Notes under the pieces: generated by a model
Seen by the model: only the letters and a program-made list of their open reading frames with translations
What the model was told of the DNA's origin: nothing
The model's database searches: none
Assembly (NCBI RefSeq): GCF_002802965.1
Contig: NZ_NXGA01000001.1
Location: 908,744 to 972,743 of the forward strand
Length of the DNA stretch: 64,000 bases
Source of the DNA: Sporolactobacillus pectinivorans
GTDB lineage: Bacteria; Bacillota; Bacilli; Bacillales; Sporolactobacillaceae
Reading direction: 5' to 3'
Part shown: one piece after another, positions 8,453 through 17,895 of the stretch
How the letters are laid out: each line of letters opens with the position of its first letter
Position numbering within the stretch: position 1 is the stretch's first letter
Made by a program: the position numbers and the translations under genes

Positions 8453-9058
8453 TTAACTGGCCTCTCTGGCAAGCTTAACTAATTCCATCATTTTGGCCGG
8501 ATCTTTTTGGCCTTTTGTTTCTGCACCTGTGCTTAAATCTATTGAGTAAGGATGGAAGCGATTGATTGCATCTTGTATATTGGCAGTATTGATTCCTCCG
8601 GCTAGAAAATACGGACGGCGGATATCTTTAATCAAGTTCCAATCAAAGGTATTCCCCGTGCATCCACCGGGAGCATCCAAGAGGATAAAATCCGAACAAC
8701 TTGAAATAACTTTATTAATGTCTTCCGGTACTTTTACACCGGTTGCATTGATCACCGGTTTATGTGTCTTGTCCATCACTGTCCGGACATAACTCTCGTC
8801 CTCGTTGCCATGGAGCTGTGCAAAATCGATGATTCCATCATTAAGCAGCCTTATTACATCATCAATGGGCGCATTAACAAAAGCACCTACAGATTTGATA
8901 TCCGGAGACAACAGAGACTTGAATTCTCTCGCCTGTTCTTCAGTAATACAGTGCCGGTCGAAATCGGCAAAAATAAATCCTACAAAATCCGGCAATGCTT
9001 GATTGGCCGCGATGATATCTTCTCTTCTTTGCATACCGCAGATCTTTATTTTGCTCAT
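8453..9058 (-). CDS. TrpF-like phosphoribosyl isomerase outside a trp operon
   Basis: The 201-residue TIM barrel keeps the TrpF hallmarks: KIKICGMQ with the general-base Cys7, DFAQLHGNED, LLDAPGGCTGNTFDW with the general-acid Asp128, FLAGGI and a phosphate-site motif DLSTGAETKGQKDP. TrpF performs an Amadori aldose-to-ketose rearrangement on phosphoribosylanthranilate. No other tryptophan gene except an orphan TrpA-like one is present, and the operon context is nucleoside uptake and phosphorolysis, so an isomerase for another phosphoribosyl or ribose-phosphate compound is more likely. AGGAGGT lies 12 bases upstream of the ATG. Genuine TrpF activity cannot be excluded. Confidence 0.8.
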   Translation of the reverse strand: MSKIKICGMQRREDIIAANQALPDFVGFIFADFDRHCITEEQAREFKSLLSPDIKSVGAFVNAPIDDVIRLLNDGIIDFAQLHGNEDESYVRTVMDKTHKPVINATGVKVPEDINKVISSCSDFILLDAPGGCTGNTFDWNLIKDIRRPYFLAGGINTANIQDAINRFHPYSIDLSTGAETKGQKDPAKMMELVKLAREAS

Positions 9059-9081
9059 TCATGATACACCTCCTTGATACA

Positions 9082-9099
9082 TGATATAATGATATATCG
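9082..9099. promoter_or_regulatory. Operator 1 of the GntR regulon
   Basis: TGATAT-AATGAT-ATATCG has the same length and arms as TGATAT-GATGTT-ATATCA at 10541-10558. It sits just downstream of the predicted start point of the minus-strand trpF-like operon, a repressing position. HutC-type GntR proteins bind short AT-rich palindromes of this size. Confidence 0.7.
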
Positions 9100-9112
9100 A
9101 TTCATTAGAAGG

Positions 9113-9141
9113 ATTGTATCACGTTTTGAATTGTGCGTCAA
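9113..9141 (-). promoter_or_regulatory. Sigma-A type promoter of the trpF-like operon
   Basis: On the minus strand TTGACG (9141-9136) and TACAAT (9118-9113) are separated by exactly 17 bp. The predicted start point near 9106 lies 48 bp from the ATG of the TrpF-like gene, and the GntR operator begins a few bases into the transcript. Confidence 0.75.
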
Positions 9142-9387
9142 TTTAAAAAATAATAGAGATGCGCAGTCTTTAACCGGCATAGTTTTTTAGTGAAACATTT
9201 TGAACCGAATCTGTTGTCTTAGATCATACGAACCATTTCCGTCTTTGAAAGGGAAATGGTAATTTGGTAAGATTAGTAATAAGAGAAATTTTAATTTTTT
9301 CGATAATTTGATTTCAAGCTGCGAAATTGTTTTTAACTCAGGCAATGATTGACTGTGTTTTTAAATCAGTGAGAGGATGTATCAATT

Positions 9388-10134
9388 ATGGATGTCTCAA
9401 GTTCTAATATTCAAACCGTATTACCCAAGTACTATATAGTAAAAAAGGCGGTTCTTGATTATATCCAGTCGGGAAAATTAAAAAAAGATGATTTGATCCC
9501 TACGGAGAAATTATTACAGCAAAAGTTCAATGTAAGCAGAATAACGGTCAAAAGAGCATTGGATGAATTAACAGCAGAAGGCTACTTATACAGGTTGCAG
9601 GGTCGTGGTACTTTCGTGCGTAATGTAAAAAGCGCTAATATGCCATTTTCAAAAAAAATGATTAGCTGCAGCGACGAAATCAGAAGGCAGGACATGGTCC
9701 CATCCCGCAAGGTGCTGATTAAGAAAGAAGTGAAATGTGACTATAGTGTTGCGCATGAATTGAGACAGGAAGTGGGAACTCCCGTCCTTCATTTCTCCAG
9801 AATTTATTATGCAGATGGCTCACCGATTAATTTTTCTGATGGGTATCTTTCTCTTGATGATCTTGAGGGGCTGGCTGAAATGAATCTGGAAGGACAGTCT
9901 TTAACGCATATTATCCGCAATGAATACCATCTGGATATTGAAATAACCGAGGGAAGTATTGAAGCCGTAATGGCACAGGGTAAATTACTTACTTATTTGC
10001 AAGTGGAAAAAGGATTCCCGCTGCTGAAGATGCATGCTGTATCCAGTTACATGAAAAAAGGTACTCAGAAGTATTGTGAAGTGGTCAATAGTTATTACCG
10101 TACAGATTCATTCAAAATCACCTTACAGGATTGA
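9388..10134 (+). CDS. GntR/HutC-family transcriptional regulator
   Basis: The 248-residue protein has an N-terminal GntR winged helix (KLKKDDLIPTEKLLQQKFNV, then SRITVKRALDELTAEG and GRGTFV) and a UTRA effector domain from about residue 90, typical of the HutC subfamily that senses sugars, amino sugars or nucleoside-like metabolites. It stands between the minus-strand trpF-like/btpA-like pair and the plus-strand nucleoside operon. Two identical-type palindromes flank it, one at each operon's promoter, so it most likely represses both until an effector from the pathway binds. GAGAGG precedes the ATG. Confidence 0.88.
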   Translation: MDVSSSNIQTVLPKYYIVKKAVLDYIQSGKLKKDDLIPTEKLLQQKFNVSRITVKRALDELTAEGYLYRLQGRGTFVRNVKSANMPFSKKMISCSDEIRRQDMVPSRKVLIKKEVKCDYSVAHELRQEVGTPVLHFSRIYYADGSPINFSDGYLSLDDLEGLAEMNLEGQSLTHIIRNEYHLDIEITEGSIEAVMAQGKLLTYLQVEKGFPLLKMHAVSSYMKKGTQKYCEVVNSYYRTDSFKITLQD

Positions 10135-10148
10135 CGTAATTTTTGCTT

Positions 10149-10187
10149 GGGGCAGGGAATGCAACACATTTTCTGCCTCACTTTTTC
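10149..10187 (+). terminator. Terminator of the gntR-type gene
   Basis: GGGGCAG (10149-10155) pairs with CTGCCTC (10173-10179) with one wobble, followed by CTTTTTCTT. It lies 15 bp past the stop codon. The remaining 10190-10535 stretch shows no gene that I can support. Confidence 0.65.
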
Positions 10188-10540
10188 TTAAAAACTACGG
10201 ATAATAACCGAATTTCAGTTTCATGTCCGCAATGCACCCGCGAGTCCAGCATTCTGTCTTTAGACGCCTGCCGGAACACTAAAAATTACTCGGATCTTAA
10301 GCAAGATCAGCCCAGTCTATTTCTATTATTGCTGGCTCGCAACTATCTTGCGAATGATCAATATCTATTAATTGTTCTAGTTTTTATCCCCAAGTCTTCT
10401 CTTCTTTTTTCACATAATCGAAACTTAGTCAGATCTATTACAGACCTGTTTTTTTATTGAGTTAGATTTTTGAACAAAAATAATATAGTTACTAAAATTC
10501 AGAATAATTTATAAAACGTATTGATTTGCGATTACTATAA

Positions 10541-10558
10541 TGATATGATGTTATATCA
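10541..10558. promoter_or_regulatory. Operator 2 of the GntR regulon
   Basis: TGATATGATGTTATATCA is an inverted repeat with 6-bp arms around 6 bp. It matches operator 1 in arms and spacing and starts at the last base of a TATAAT hexamer (10536-10541) about 190 bp upstream of the nucleoside-binding lipoprotein gene. The long leader between operator and gene contains no reading frame of note. Confidence 0.7.
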
Positions 10559-10732
10559 ATAGAGATGTTATATTTGCTCACATCGGTTTTTTATTCTGGA
10601 TGCCGTTGTCAAATAATATAACATTAGTTTTTGCACTGATTTCTTGGGTGCCGTAATTAAAGGGATAAGTCGATTGATTTATTACCTTTACTTACATATA
10701 TTAACAAGTATCTAAAAAAGGGGAGAATCACT

Positions 10733-11929
10733 ATGAAAAAACGGGCCACCAGTATCTTTCTTATTTTAGTCATGTTGGTATTAACATTTTCACTATCGGG
10801 GTGCGGTTCACAGGCTTCATCTGGATCGGGCGGTTCTTCAAAAGCCAAGAACTTGAAGATAGCTATTATCACCAGTGATGCCGGTCGAAATGATAACGGA
10901 TACAATGCATCAGCAATCCAGGGAGCAATAAAGGCCAGCAAACAGCTCGGCGTTCAGTATAAAGTGGTTGATTATACCAACGGGGGTACGGCCAAATCGC
11001 TTCAGGTCCTGGCGCAAAACGGTTACAATATGATTTTTACGTTGGAATATGATTTTAATGCCCTAATTCAAGGCGTTGGAAACAATCCACCGATTGCTAA
11101 ACAATTTCCTAACACGACATTCGTTGTGTTTAATGACAATCCGAATGTGGACAGCCATGGAAAAACATTGTTCAAAAATGTGATCTCTGTCATGTTTAAT
11201 GTGCATCAGGCGTCTTATCTTGCCGGAGCGGCGAGTGCGCTGGTCAATGAAAATGCGAAAACGCTGTTTGGCAAGGGCTATAATTTTACACCAACCAGCC
11301 AGACACGTGCCGTCGGATTTATCGGCGGGACAAATTCCAATGGCATTACTGTATTTTCGGACGGATATATCGAAGGCGTGAACTATATTGCACAACAGTT
11401 GGATGTTCATTATAATTTCTACACGAATTTCAACGCAGGATTTACGGATCCGGCCCTTGGAAGTTCTCTGTCCGGAAGCTTCTATAACAAAGGGGCTAAC
11501 GTTGTCTTCGCCTGTGCCGGTGTCGTCGGGGATGGCGTGACGGCTAAAGCTAAGCAAGCAGGAAAATTGGCGATACAGGTTGACGCGAATAAAGACAGCC
11601 AGCAGCCAGGTTATGTATTAACCAGCACACTGAAAAATACGGAAGTTCCGGTGTATAAATTGACCGATGCATTGGTACATGGATCGCTCAATAAGATGGC
11701 CCGGGTCCAGAATTACTCTCTGGCATCCGGAGCAACGGGAATAACAGATATGTCGACGCTTCAGGCGCATTTGGCCAAAACACCGGAAGCTGAGGCAAAA
11801 TGGAAGGAAATTAAAGCGGAATTGAATACGATTGCCAAGAAAATTAACGATGGACAGATAAAAGTGACAAATGCACAGATTGGAGAAAAATTCGATCTGT
11901 CTTCCTTGAAAAATGTTACTTTTAAATAA
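10733..11929 (+). CDS. BMP-family nucleoside-binding lipoprotein
   Basis: The 398-residue protein starts with a lipoprotein signal peptide (MKKRATSIFLILVML, lipobox SLSGC with Cys24) and a Ser/Gly linker, then the BMP/PnrA fold: IAIITSDAGRNDNGYNASA, GYNMIFTLEYDFN, VGFIGGTNSNG, GANVVFACAG and QVDANKDSQQPGYVLTS. PnrA-type proteins capture purine or pyrimidine nucleosides for ABC uptake. It is the first gene of the plus-strand operon and is followed by an intrinsic terminator, the usual way to make binding protein in excess over the transporter. AAAAGGGGAG precedes the ATG. Confidence 0.92.
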   Translation: MKKRATSIFLILVMLVLTFSLSGCGSQASSGSGGSSKAKNLKIAIITSDAGRNDNGYNASAIQGAIKASKQLGVQYKVVDYTNGGTAKSLQVLAQNGYNMIFTLEYDFNALIQGVGNNPPIAKQFPNTTFVVFNDNPNVDSHGKTLFKNVISVMFNVHQASYLAGAASALVNENAKTLFGKGYNFTPTSQTRAVGFIGGTNSNGITVFSDGYIEGVNYIAQQLDVHYNFYTNFNAGFTDPALGSSLSGSFYNKGANVVFACAGVVGDGVTAKAKQAGKLAIQVDANKDSQQPGYVLTSTLKNTEVPVYKLTDALVHGSLNKMARVQNYSLASGATGITDMSTLQAHLAKTPEAEAKWKEIKAELNTIAKKINDGQIKVTNAQIGEKFDLSSLKNVTFK

Positions 11930-11939
11930 CGCTTCTAGT

Positions 11940-11973
11940 GAATACAAGACGGGCGGTGTCTTGTATTCTTTTT
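11940..11973 (+). terminator. Intraoperonic intrinsic terminator after the binding protein
   Basis: GAATACAAGAC (11940-11950) and GTCTTGTATTC (11958-11968) form a perfect 11-bp stem with a 7-base loop and a trailing TTTTTC. Read-through would set a lower level for the ATPase and permeases downstream. Confidence 0.88.
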
Positions 11974-12096
11974 CAACCGCATGAGCGGTCAAGGCGGAGG
12001 CGATTTGAATAAGATATGGCTGCCGCGTTTCTGCTCAAGCATATGTTACATGGACGCCTGATCTAGCCAGCTCTCTTTATTACTCTGGAGGCCAAT

Positions 12097-13623
12097 ATGA
12101 AAATAATTGAGACCGTTAATTTAACAAAAAAATTCGGAAACTTTGTTGCCAATAACGCGATCAACTTATCCGTTCAAAACAATGAAATAAGATGTATTGT
12201 CGGAGAAAACGGAGCGGGTAAAACAACTTTGATGAACATGCTGTATGGGTTGCTTAAGCCAACGTCCGGTGAAATTTTTATCAAAGGAAAGAGAGCTGTT
12301 TTCCATTCGCCGGCCGATGCCATCAGCAGAGGGCTGGGAATGGTCCATCAGCACTTTAAATTAGTGCCGAGCTTAACCATCTATGAGAATGTGCTGCTTG
12401 GTAATGAGATTGTGAAAAGCAGTTTTCTGATCAACAAAAGAAAAGAAATAGAAACCGTACGTGAATTGATTCAGAAATATAAATTCGATCTGAATCCGCT
12501 GGACAAAGTCGAGGATATTTCAATCGGAGAACGTCAAAGAGTTGAAATACTAAAGATGCTTTGCAGGAATGTCGATATTTTGATCTTTGATGAGCCCACT
12601 GCTGTACTGACGCCGCAAGAAGTGGACAAGCTTATTGAAAGCTTGAAAGAACTGCGCAGTAATGGGAAAACGATTATTGTGATTACGCACAAATTAAGAG
12701 AGGTTATGGAATTAGCCGATAACATTACGGTCATCAGGCATGGAGAGGTAGTCCGGACGGTCAGCAAAACAGAAACAACAGAGAATGAATTAGCGCAAAT
12801 GATGGTCGGCCGAAAGGTCACTCTTGATGTCGCCAATCATCATAAAGAAATTGGAGATCAGAAGGAAATCTATCAGGTTAGAAATTTATCAGTGACGAAT
12901 TCATATGGACGTGAAGTTTTAAAAGACATTTCTTTTTCCGTAAAAAAAGGAGAAATAGTAGGCATTGCAGGTGTAGAGGGAAATGGCCAGACGGAATTGA
13001 TCGATGTTTTAACCGGATTAATGGGCATCAGGCAGGGTCGGATTTTTTTGGATAATCAGGAAGTGACCAACTTCTGGCCCGATCAGTGCAGGCGCAGCAG
13101 AATCGGCATTATACCGGAAGATCGCTTTTCTCAAGGACTGTGCGCCACAATGACACTCGCGGATAATTGCATTGCCGGTTATCACCGTAACCAATCAGTA
13201 AGCCATTGGTCACTTCTGGATTATAAAAAGATCAATGCGCTCAGGGATGATTATATTGAACAGTACGACATACGGGTCGGAAACAGGAATGGACAGGTTG
13301 GCCAGCTTTCAGGAGGCAATGCGCAAAAGTTGATTATTGCCAGGGAATTTGAAAATAAACCGGTTTTACTAATTGCCTGCCAGCCGACAAGAGGTGTTGA
13401 TATTGGTTCAATTGAGTACATTCACACAAAAATCGTTCAGTATCGGGACAACGGAAACGGGGTACTGTTGATTTCGAGTGAATTGTCAGAGATTATGGCC
13501 TTATCAGACCGCATTTTGGTCATGTATAAAGGGAAAATTGTCGGATGTGTTAATCCAGAAGAAACATCTCAGGAGCAAATTGGATTGTTAATGGCAGGTA
13601 TATATGATGAGCAAGGGGGATGA
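12097..13623 (+). CDS. Nucleoside ABC importer, double ATP-binding protein (NupO-like)
   Basis: The 508-residue protein has two ABC modules. The first carries GENGAGKTT, an altered signature ISIGERQRVEI and LIFDEPTAVLTP; the second has a degenerate Walker A (GVEGNGQTE) and signature LSGGNAQKLIIARE. This asymmetry is typical of sugar and nucleoside CUT2/BMP-type ATPases such as B. subtilis NupO. The start follows GGAGG. The stop overlaps the first permease gene by 4 bp. Confidence 0.92.
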   Translation: MKIIETVNLTKKFGNFVANNAINLSVQNNEIRCIVGENGAGKTTLMNMLYGLLKPTSGEIFIKGKRAVFHSPADAISRGLGMVHQHFKLVPSLTIYENVLLGNEIVKSSFLINKRKEIETVRELIQKYKFDLNPLDKVEDISIGERQRVEILKMLCRNVDILIFDEPTAVLTPQEVDKLIESLKELRSNGKTIIVITHKLREVMELADNITVIRHGEVVRTVSKTETTENELAQMMVGRKVTLDVANHHKEIGDQKEIYQVRNLSVTNSYGREVLKDISFSVKKGEIVGIAGVEGNGQTELIDVLTGLMGIRQGRIFLDNQEVTNFWPDQCRRSRIGIIPEDRFSQGLCATMTLADNCIAGYHRNQSVSHWSLLDYKKINALRDDYIEQYDIRVGNRNGQVGQLSGGNAQKLIIAREFENKPVLLIACQPTRGVDIGSIEYIHTKIVQYRDNGNGVLLISSELSEIMALSDRILVMYKGKIVGCVNPEETSQEQIGLLMAGIYDEQGG

Positions 13624-14705
13624 AGAAGTTGCCAGGAAAAAAGATACCTTTGAGCATCATAAATTCGATCATGCCCGTGATACTGGCGCTGTTAATTGGC
13701 GGCATTATTATTGCCATGATTGGACAGAATCCATTTACGACCTATCAGGTTCTGTTTCAGCAGTCACTTTTCACTCCGCAGGGGCTGGCTTACACGCTAC
13801 ATGGCGCGGGGCCCTTGATTTTGACGGGACTTGCGATCGCCATCACCTTTAAAGCGAATATTTTTAATATGGGCGTGGAAGGGCAGTTTATACTGGGCGG
13901 GTTTATTGCGGGGATTGTTGCTTTATATTGCAAGGCTCTTCCAGGCGGGCTCGCACAATTTATTTGTCTGATCGCCGGTATTGCAGGTGGCATGTTGTTC
14001 GCCTTAATACCTGCTTTGTTAAAGACGTACTTTAGAGTTAATGAGATGGTCGTTACCCTGATGCTCAACTATGCGATGGCGACGGTTCTGGAATTTCTTA
14101 CGACAGGAATCTTTCGTGATAATGGGTCCGGCTATGTGACCACACCAATGATCCCTAAGAATGTGATGTTTCCCAGATTTGGAGACACAAGAATTACTCT
14201 CTTTTTTGTCATCGCTATTCTTGTATTTATCATCATGTATCTTGTGATGAAAAAGTCTGTGCTTGGCTATGAAACGACTGCCATGGGTAAAAATCCTGCA
14301 TTCGCCGAAGCAACAGGGATGCGTGTGGGTAATAAAATTGTGACATTGATGCTGATCAGCGGTGCCCTGGCCGGCCTGGGAGGGGCAGGCTATATGCTAA
14401 GTGATCAATATAGCTATACACTCAATTTTTCCGCTAATCCTGGAATGGGCTGGGACGGGATGCTGGTGTCTTTACTTGGCGGCCACAATCCAGTTGGTAT
14501 TCTTGTTGCGGCCATTTTTTATAGTGCATTAAAAAATGGCAGTCAGGATATCGATATATTCACCGGTGTACCGCAGGAAATTATAGCTGTGATACAAAGC
14601 CTTCTCATATTATTCCTTTCAGTTAAATTTATCAGCGAAAATACACATGCGCTTGATAAAATTAGATCTTTTTTTCATAAGAAAAACGGCATGGAGGAGG
14701 AATAA
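13620..14705 (+). CDS. Nucleoside ABC importer permease 1 (NupP-like)
   Basis: The 361-residue integral membrane protein belongs to the BPD_transp_2 family, with the conserved strings NIFNMGVEGQFILGGF and GYETTAMGKNPAFAEATGM and about nine hydrophobic segments. It starts inside the ATPase stop (ATGA) with GGGGG upstream. It pairs with the next permease to form the channel. Confidence 0.92.
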   Translation: MKKLPGKKIPLSIINSIMPVILALLIGGIIIAMIGQNPFTTYQVLFQQSLFTPQGLAYTLHGAGPLILTGLAIAITFKANIFNMGVEGQFILGGFIAGIVALYCKALPGGLAQFICLIAGIAGGMLFALIPALLKTYFRVNEMVVTLMLNYAMATVLEFLTTGIFRDNGSGYVTTPMIPKNVMFPRFGDTRITLFFVIAILVFIIMYLVMKKSVLGYETTAMGKNPAFAEATGMRVGNKIVTLMLISGALAGLGGAGYMLSDQYSYTLNFSANPGMGWDGMLVSLLGGHNPVGILVAAIFYSALKNGSQDIDIFTGVPQEIIAVIQSLLILFLSVKFISENTHALDKIRSFFHKKNGMEEE

Positions 14706-14711
14706 TCACGG

Positions 14712-15620
14712 ATGATAAGCACCATTCTTTTTGATACGATCCTGTACAGTACGCCCATCATATTGTGCGTCATTGGCGGAAATTTTGCTTATAAGGCAAA
14801 CGTACTTAATATTGCTTTGGAAGGCATGATGCTGTCGGGCGCTTTCTTCTCTATGTTCATCGTTTATTTCACCGGGAATATACCGCTTGCTATAATTGGC
14901 GCACTGATTTCGGGTTTGCTCCTGGGTCTATTATTTTCCTTTCTAGGTATCACTTGTAAAGGAAATGTGATTGTCATCGGTCTAGGCATTAACATGATGG
15001 TTTCGGGTATTGCGGCCTTTGTTCTGCGGCTTATGAATAGTTCCAATATCTATGTGAAAACCATCAATGTATCCATTTTCAAAGTGAACATTCCTTTGAT
15101 CGACAACATGCCGTTTATCGGGAAAATCATCAGCGGGCATACCGTGATTACTTATATCTCCTTTCTTTTAATCTTCGTCGCATGGCTGCTCATGTACCGA
15201 ACGAAATTGGGCATCTATGTGAGGACTGTTGGTGAGGATGAAGATGCAGCTAAGAGTGTCGGAATCAATACAGATTTCTATAAATACATGGCGGTGTTGA
15301 TTGGCGCACTCTTTTCGGCTCTGGCCGGTGTCAATCTTTCAATGGAAAACTTAATGCTATTTACAAACAATATGACAGCTGGAAGAGGCTTCATAGCGAT
15401 TGCTGCTATCTATTGCGGACAAGGAAAACCAGTGACATCATCGTTGTTTGCCCTTGTATTTGGTCTGGCATGGGCCTTGTCGGTTGACCTGAGCACATAT
15501 GCAGGGTCAGCTTCCGGTCTGTTCAATATCGTACCTTATATTTTGATGACCGTGGTTCTTGCAGTTGTCTCTATTTATCGATACAAAAACAATAAAATGA
15601 GGGGATATAAACTTGAATAA
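14712..15620 (+). CDS. Nucleoside ABC importer permease 2 (NupQ-like)
   Basis: The 302-residue permease contains the sister motif NVLNIALEGMMLSGAF and GIYVRTVGEDEDAAKSVGI, as expected for the second BPD_transp_2 subunit of BMP-type nucleoside importers. GGAGGAA lies 10 bases upstream of the ATG. Its 3' end overlaps the next gene by 8 bp, so the transporter and catabolic genes are one transcript. Confidence 0.92.
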   Translation: MISTILFDTILYSTPIILCVIGGNFAYKANVLNIALEGMMLSGAFFSMFIVYFTGNIPLAIIGALISGLLLGLLFSFLGITCKGNVIVIGLGINMMVSGIAAFVLRLMNSSNIYVKTINVSIFKVNIPLIDNMPFIGKIISGHTVITYISFLLIFVAWLLMYRTKLGIYVRTVGEDEDAAKSVGINTDFYKYMAVLIGALFSALAGVNLSMENLMLFTNNMTAGRGFIAIAAIYCGQGKPVTSSLFALVFGLAWALSVDLSTYAGSASGLFNIVPYILMTVVLAVVSIYRYKNNKMRGYKLE

Positions 15621-16179
15621 TTCGGCTTTAATTGTCGTCGACATGGTATATGATTTTACCAATCCCAGGGGGCTGGTTTACTATCCGCAAAACAAACTCA
15701 TTTTACCGAAAATCAAACAAGTAATCGATCATTGCAGGAATAAAGATATGCTGATTATTTTTTTGCAGCACTGCTATAGAAAAGGAAAATTCGATAAAAA
15801 TCTAGTTGATATGCGCCCCAATTGTATTGAAGGGAGCGGAGGTGAAAAGATTGATCCGCTGCTGGAAGTCGACGAAAAAAAGGATTATGTGATCAAAAAA
15901 AGGCGTTATAGTGGTTTTTTTGGAACAGATTTGGATCTTGTACTGAGGGAAAACAATATTGTAAACACAGTGATTGTTGGAACAAAAACAAATTGCTGTA
16001 TACGGGCGACAGTAACCGATGCTTATTATTTAGACTACAAGCCAGTTGTTATCCGTGAATGTGTGGCTACAAATTCAGACATCGTAAATGAAGTCCATCT
16101 AACCGATATTGAAAAATATTTCGGGGAAGTTATATCGATGAAGGAGTTCTTCGACAGGCTGGAAAAAGGTGATTTGTAA
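15613..16179 (+). CDS. Isochorismatase-like cysteine hydrolase
   Basis: The 188-residue protein has the family's catalytic triad in order: Asp in ALIVVDMVYDF, Lys in YVIKKRRYSGF and the nucleophile Cys in TKTNCCIRATVTDAYYLDY. Family members include nicotinamidase, ureidoacrylate amidohydrolase (RutB) and N-carbamoyl hydrolases. The start is TTG with GAGGGG upstream and overlaps the permease gene. In a nucleoside operon an amidase acting on a base or base-breakdown product is a reasonable inference, but the substrate is open. Confidence 0.85.
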   Translation: MNNSALIVVDMVYDFTNPRGLVYYPQNKLILPKIKQVIDHCRNKDMLIIFLQHCYRKGKFDKNLVDMRPNCIEGSGGEKIDPLLEVDEKKDYVIKKRRYSGFFGTDLDLVLRENNIVNTVIVGTKTNCCIRATVTDAYYLDYKPVVIRECVATNSDIVNEVHLTDIEKYFGEVISMKEFFDRLEKGDL

Positions 16180-17123
16180 TGGGTTATGATGTCTTGACAA
16201 CAGGTTATGTCAGTATGGACAGGATTTTAAAAATCCAAAGTCCGGCAAAAGTAGGCTTTACTTCAATAATTAGTAATAAAGATAACTCAAAAATTAATTA
16301 TGGTGGATGCTCAATTAATATATCGGTTGCGTTATGCAAACTGGGTAAGAATGCTTTACCTATCATCCGCGTGGGAGAAGACTACGAGGAAATCGGTTTT
16401 AAGGATTTTCTTATTGATCATCATGTGCCCTTAAATGGTCTGACAAAAATTGATAACGAATACACATCCTGTTCCTATTTAGTGGAAGACAAAGAAGGAA
16501 ACCATATGACGCTATTCTATCCGGGAGCTATGGACAAAAAATACTGCAGGGATCCAAACGACAGTCTTTTTGCAGGCACCAGACTAGCTGTTATCACGGT
16601 GGGTCCCTATGATGATAATTTGGCCTTCTTTGAAAAATGCAAGAAATACCGAATTCCTTTAGTTTTTAGTATGAAATTGGACTTTGATGCGTTTCCCAAG
16701 GAATTTTTGTGGGACTTGCTATGCTATTCAACCATCATTTTCTCTAACGAAGCAGAAAGAAAAGCAATCGAAGAAATTTTTAAAATGGATATCACCGGAT
16801 TTTTTAAAGAAGGACATGCGAATATCATTGTTACAACCTGCGGCAAAGACGGAAGTGTCTGGTATACAAAAGAAGGCGAAACATTGACTAAAGGTCTTGT
16901 TTCTGCTTATCAATGTAAAAAGATTATTGACACGACAGGGTCTGGAGATGCCTATTTGTCGGGCTTTATCTATGGCTATTTAGAAAATAAAAGGGTCAAT
17001 GAATGTGCAGAACTTGGTGCAACGCTGGCTTCTTTTGTACTGGAATCTGAAGGATGCTGTACCAATCTACCGGACGGCGGCAAACTGATCATGCGTTATG
17101 AAAAATACGGTCATTCTTTATAG
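16179..17123 (+). CDS. PfkB-family sugar/nucleoside kinase
   Basis: The 314-residue kinase shows the N-terminal glycine region NYGGCSINISVALCKLG and the PfkB C-terminal signature DTTGSGDAYLSGFIYG with the catalytic Asp in GSGDA. Relatives phosphorylate ribose, adenosine, cytidine, pseudouridine or ribose-1-phosphate. It begins in a TAATG overlap with the hydrolase and precedes the phosphorylase, so nucleoside kinase or ribose-1-phosphate kinase activity is most plausible here. Confidence 0.88.
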   Translation: MGYDVLTTGYVSMDRILKIQSPAKVGFTSIISNKDNSKINYGGCSINISVALCKLGKNALPIIRVGEDYEEIGFKDFLIDHHVPLNGLTKIDNEYTSCSYLVEDKEGNHMTLFYPGAMDKKYCRDPNDSLFAGTRLAVITVGPYDDNLAFFEKCKKYRIPLVFSMKLDFDAFPKEFLWDLLCYSTIIFSNEAERKAIEEIFKMDITGFFKEGHANIIVTTCGKDGSVWYTKEGETLTKGLVSAYQCKKIIDTTGSGDAYLSGFIYGYLENKRVNECAELGATLASFVLESEGCCTNLPDGGKLIMRYEKYGHSL

Positions 17124-17139
17124 GGAGGAGGATTAATTT

Positions 17140-17895
17140 ATGGAAACGTTATATATGAAACTCTCGAAAGGGAGCATCGCGCCAAATGTTATTTTATCGG
17201 GAGATCCCTGGAGGGTAGAAGTATTAAAGAAATATTTAAGTAAACCCAAAAAAGTGGGGTTTTTCAGGGAGTTTAACACATACACAGGTTCTTATCAGGG
17301 GGTTCCGATAACAGTTACATCTACTGGTATTGGAGCACCATCAGCAGCCATAGCCATGGAAGAACTCTATCAGGCGGGTATGAAGGTTGCCGTGCGTATG
17401 GGAACCATGATGACTCTGAACAGCGACATGCTTGGAGATTTCATCATTCCCTCGGCTTGTATGAGGGGAGAGAGTACAAGCAGTACATACGTTGAACGGT
17501 CTTATCCGGCTGTCGCCGATTTTGCTTTGGTGAATTGCATGAATGAAGCAGTGACATTTTTTAAAGCAAGCTATCATAACGGGATTACCTGCTCAATGGA
17601 TGGGTTCTATTCAAAAATGCATGAATCCAGGCTTTCTAAAGAACTCGATTTTGATATAATGACTAATTTTGAAAAATTGAAGAGTTATCACGCGTTAGGT
17701 GTGGATATGGAATCTTCATGCATTCTCACATTAGGTAATTTGATGGGTATCAAGAGTTGCGTATTAACCGTTGCCACTGTATCGGAAAATCTGAATGAGA
17801 AGCTTCAGAGCAATGAAAGAGTAGAAGCAGAAGATCTATTATGCCGGGTCGCCTTACAGGGTATCTACATTCAGGAGGGGAGAAATAAAAAATGA
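17140..17895 (+). CDS. Uridine phosphorylase-family nucleoside phosphorylase
   Basis: The 251-residue enzyme aligns with E. coli Udp over its length: GDPWRVEVL, FFREFNTYTG, TSTGIGAPSAAIAMEEL, VRMGTMMTL, PAVADFALVNC and GVDMESS. The phosphate ligands Gly, Arg, Arg and the R-x-G-T tetrad are kept, whereas the residues after the Thr (usually TGAI) are MMTL, so base specificity may differ. It would release a base and (deoxy)ribose-1-phosphate. GGGAGGAGG precedes the ATG and its stop overlaps the dehydrogenase. Confidence 0.88.
   Translation: METLYMKLSKGSIAPNVILSGDPWRVEVLKKYLSKPKKVGFFREFNTYTGSYQGVPITVTSTGIGAPSAAIAMEELYQAGMKVAVRMGTMMTLNSDMLGDFIIPSACMRGESTSSTYVERSYPAVADFALVNCMNEAVTFFKASYHNGITCSMDGFYSKMHESRLSKELDFDIMTNFEKLKSYHALGVDMESSCILTLGNLMGIKSCVLTVATVSENLNEKLQSNERVEAEDLLCRVALQGIYIQEGRNKK

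Noticed and set aside
10143..10460. Plus-strand open frame of 105 codons after the gntR-type gene.
   Set aside because: It starts inside the terminator hairpin, lacks a ribosome site and has no domain.
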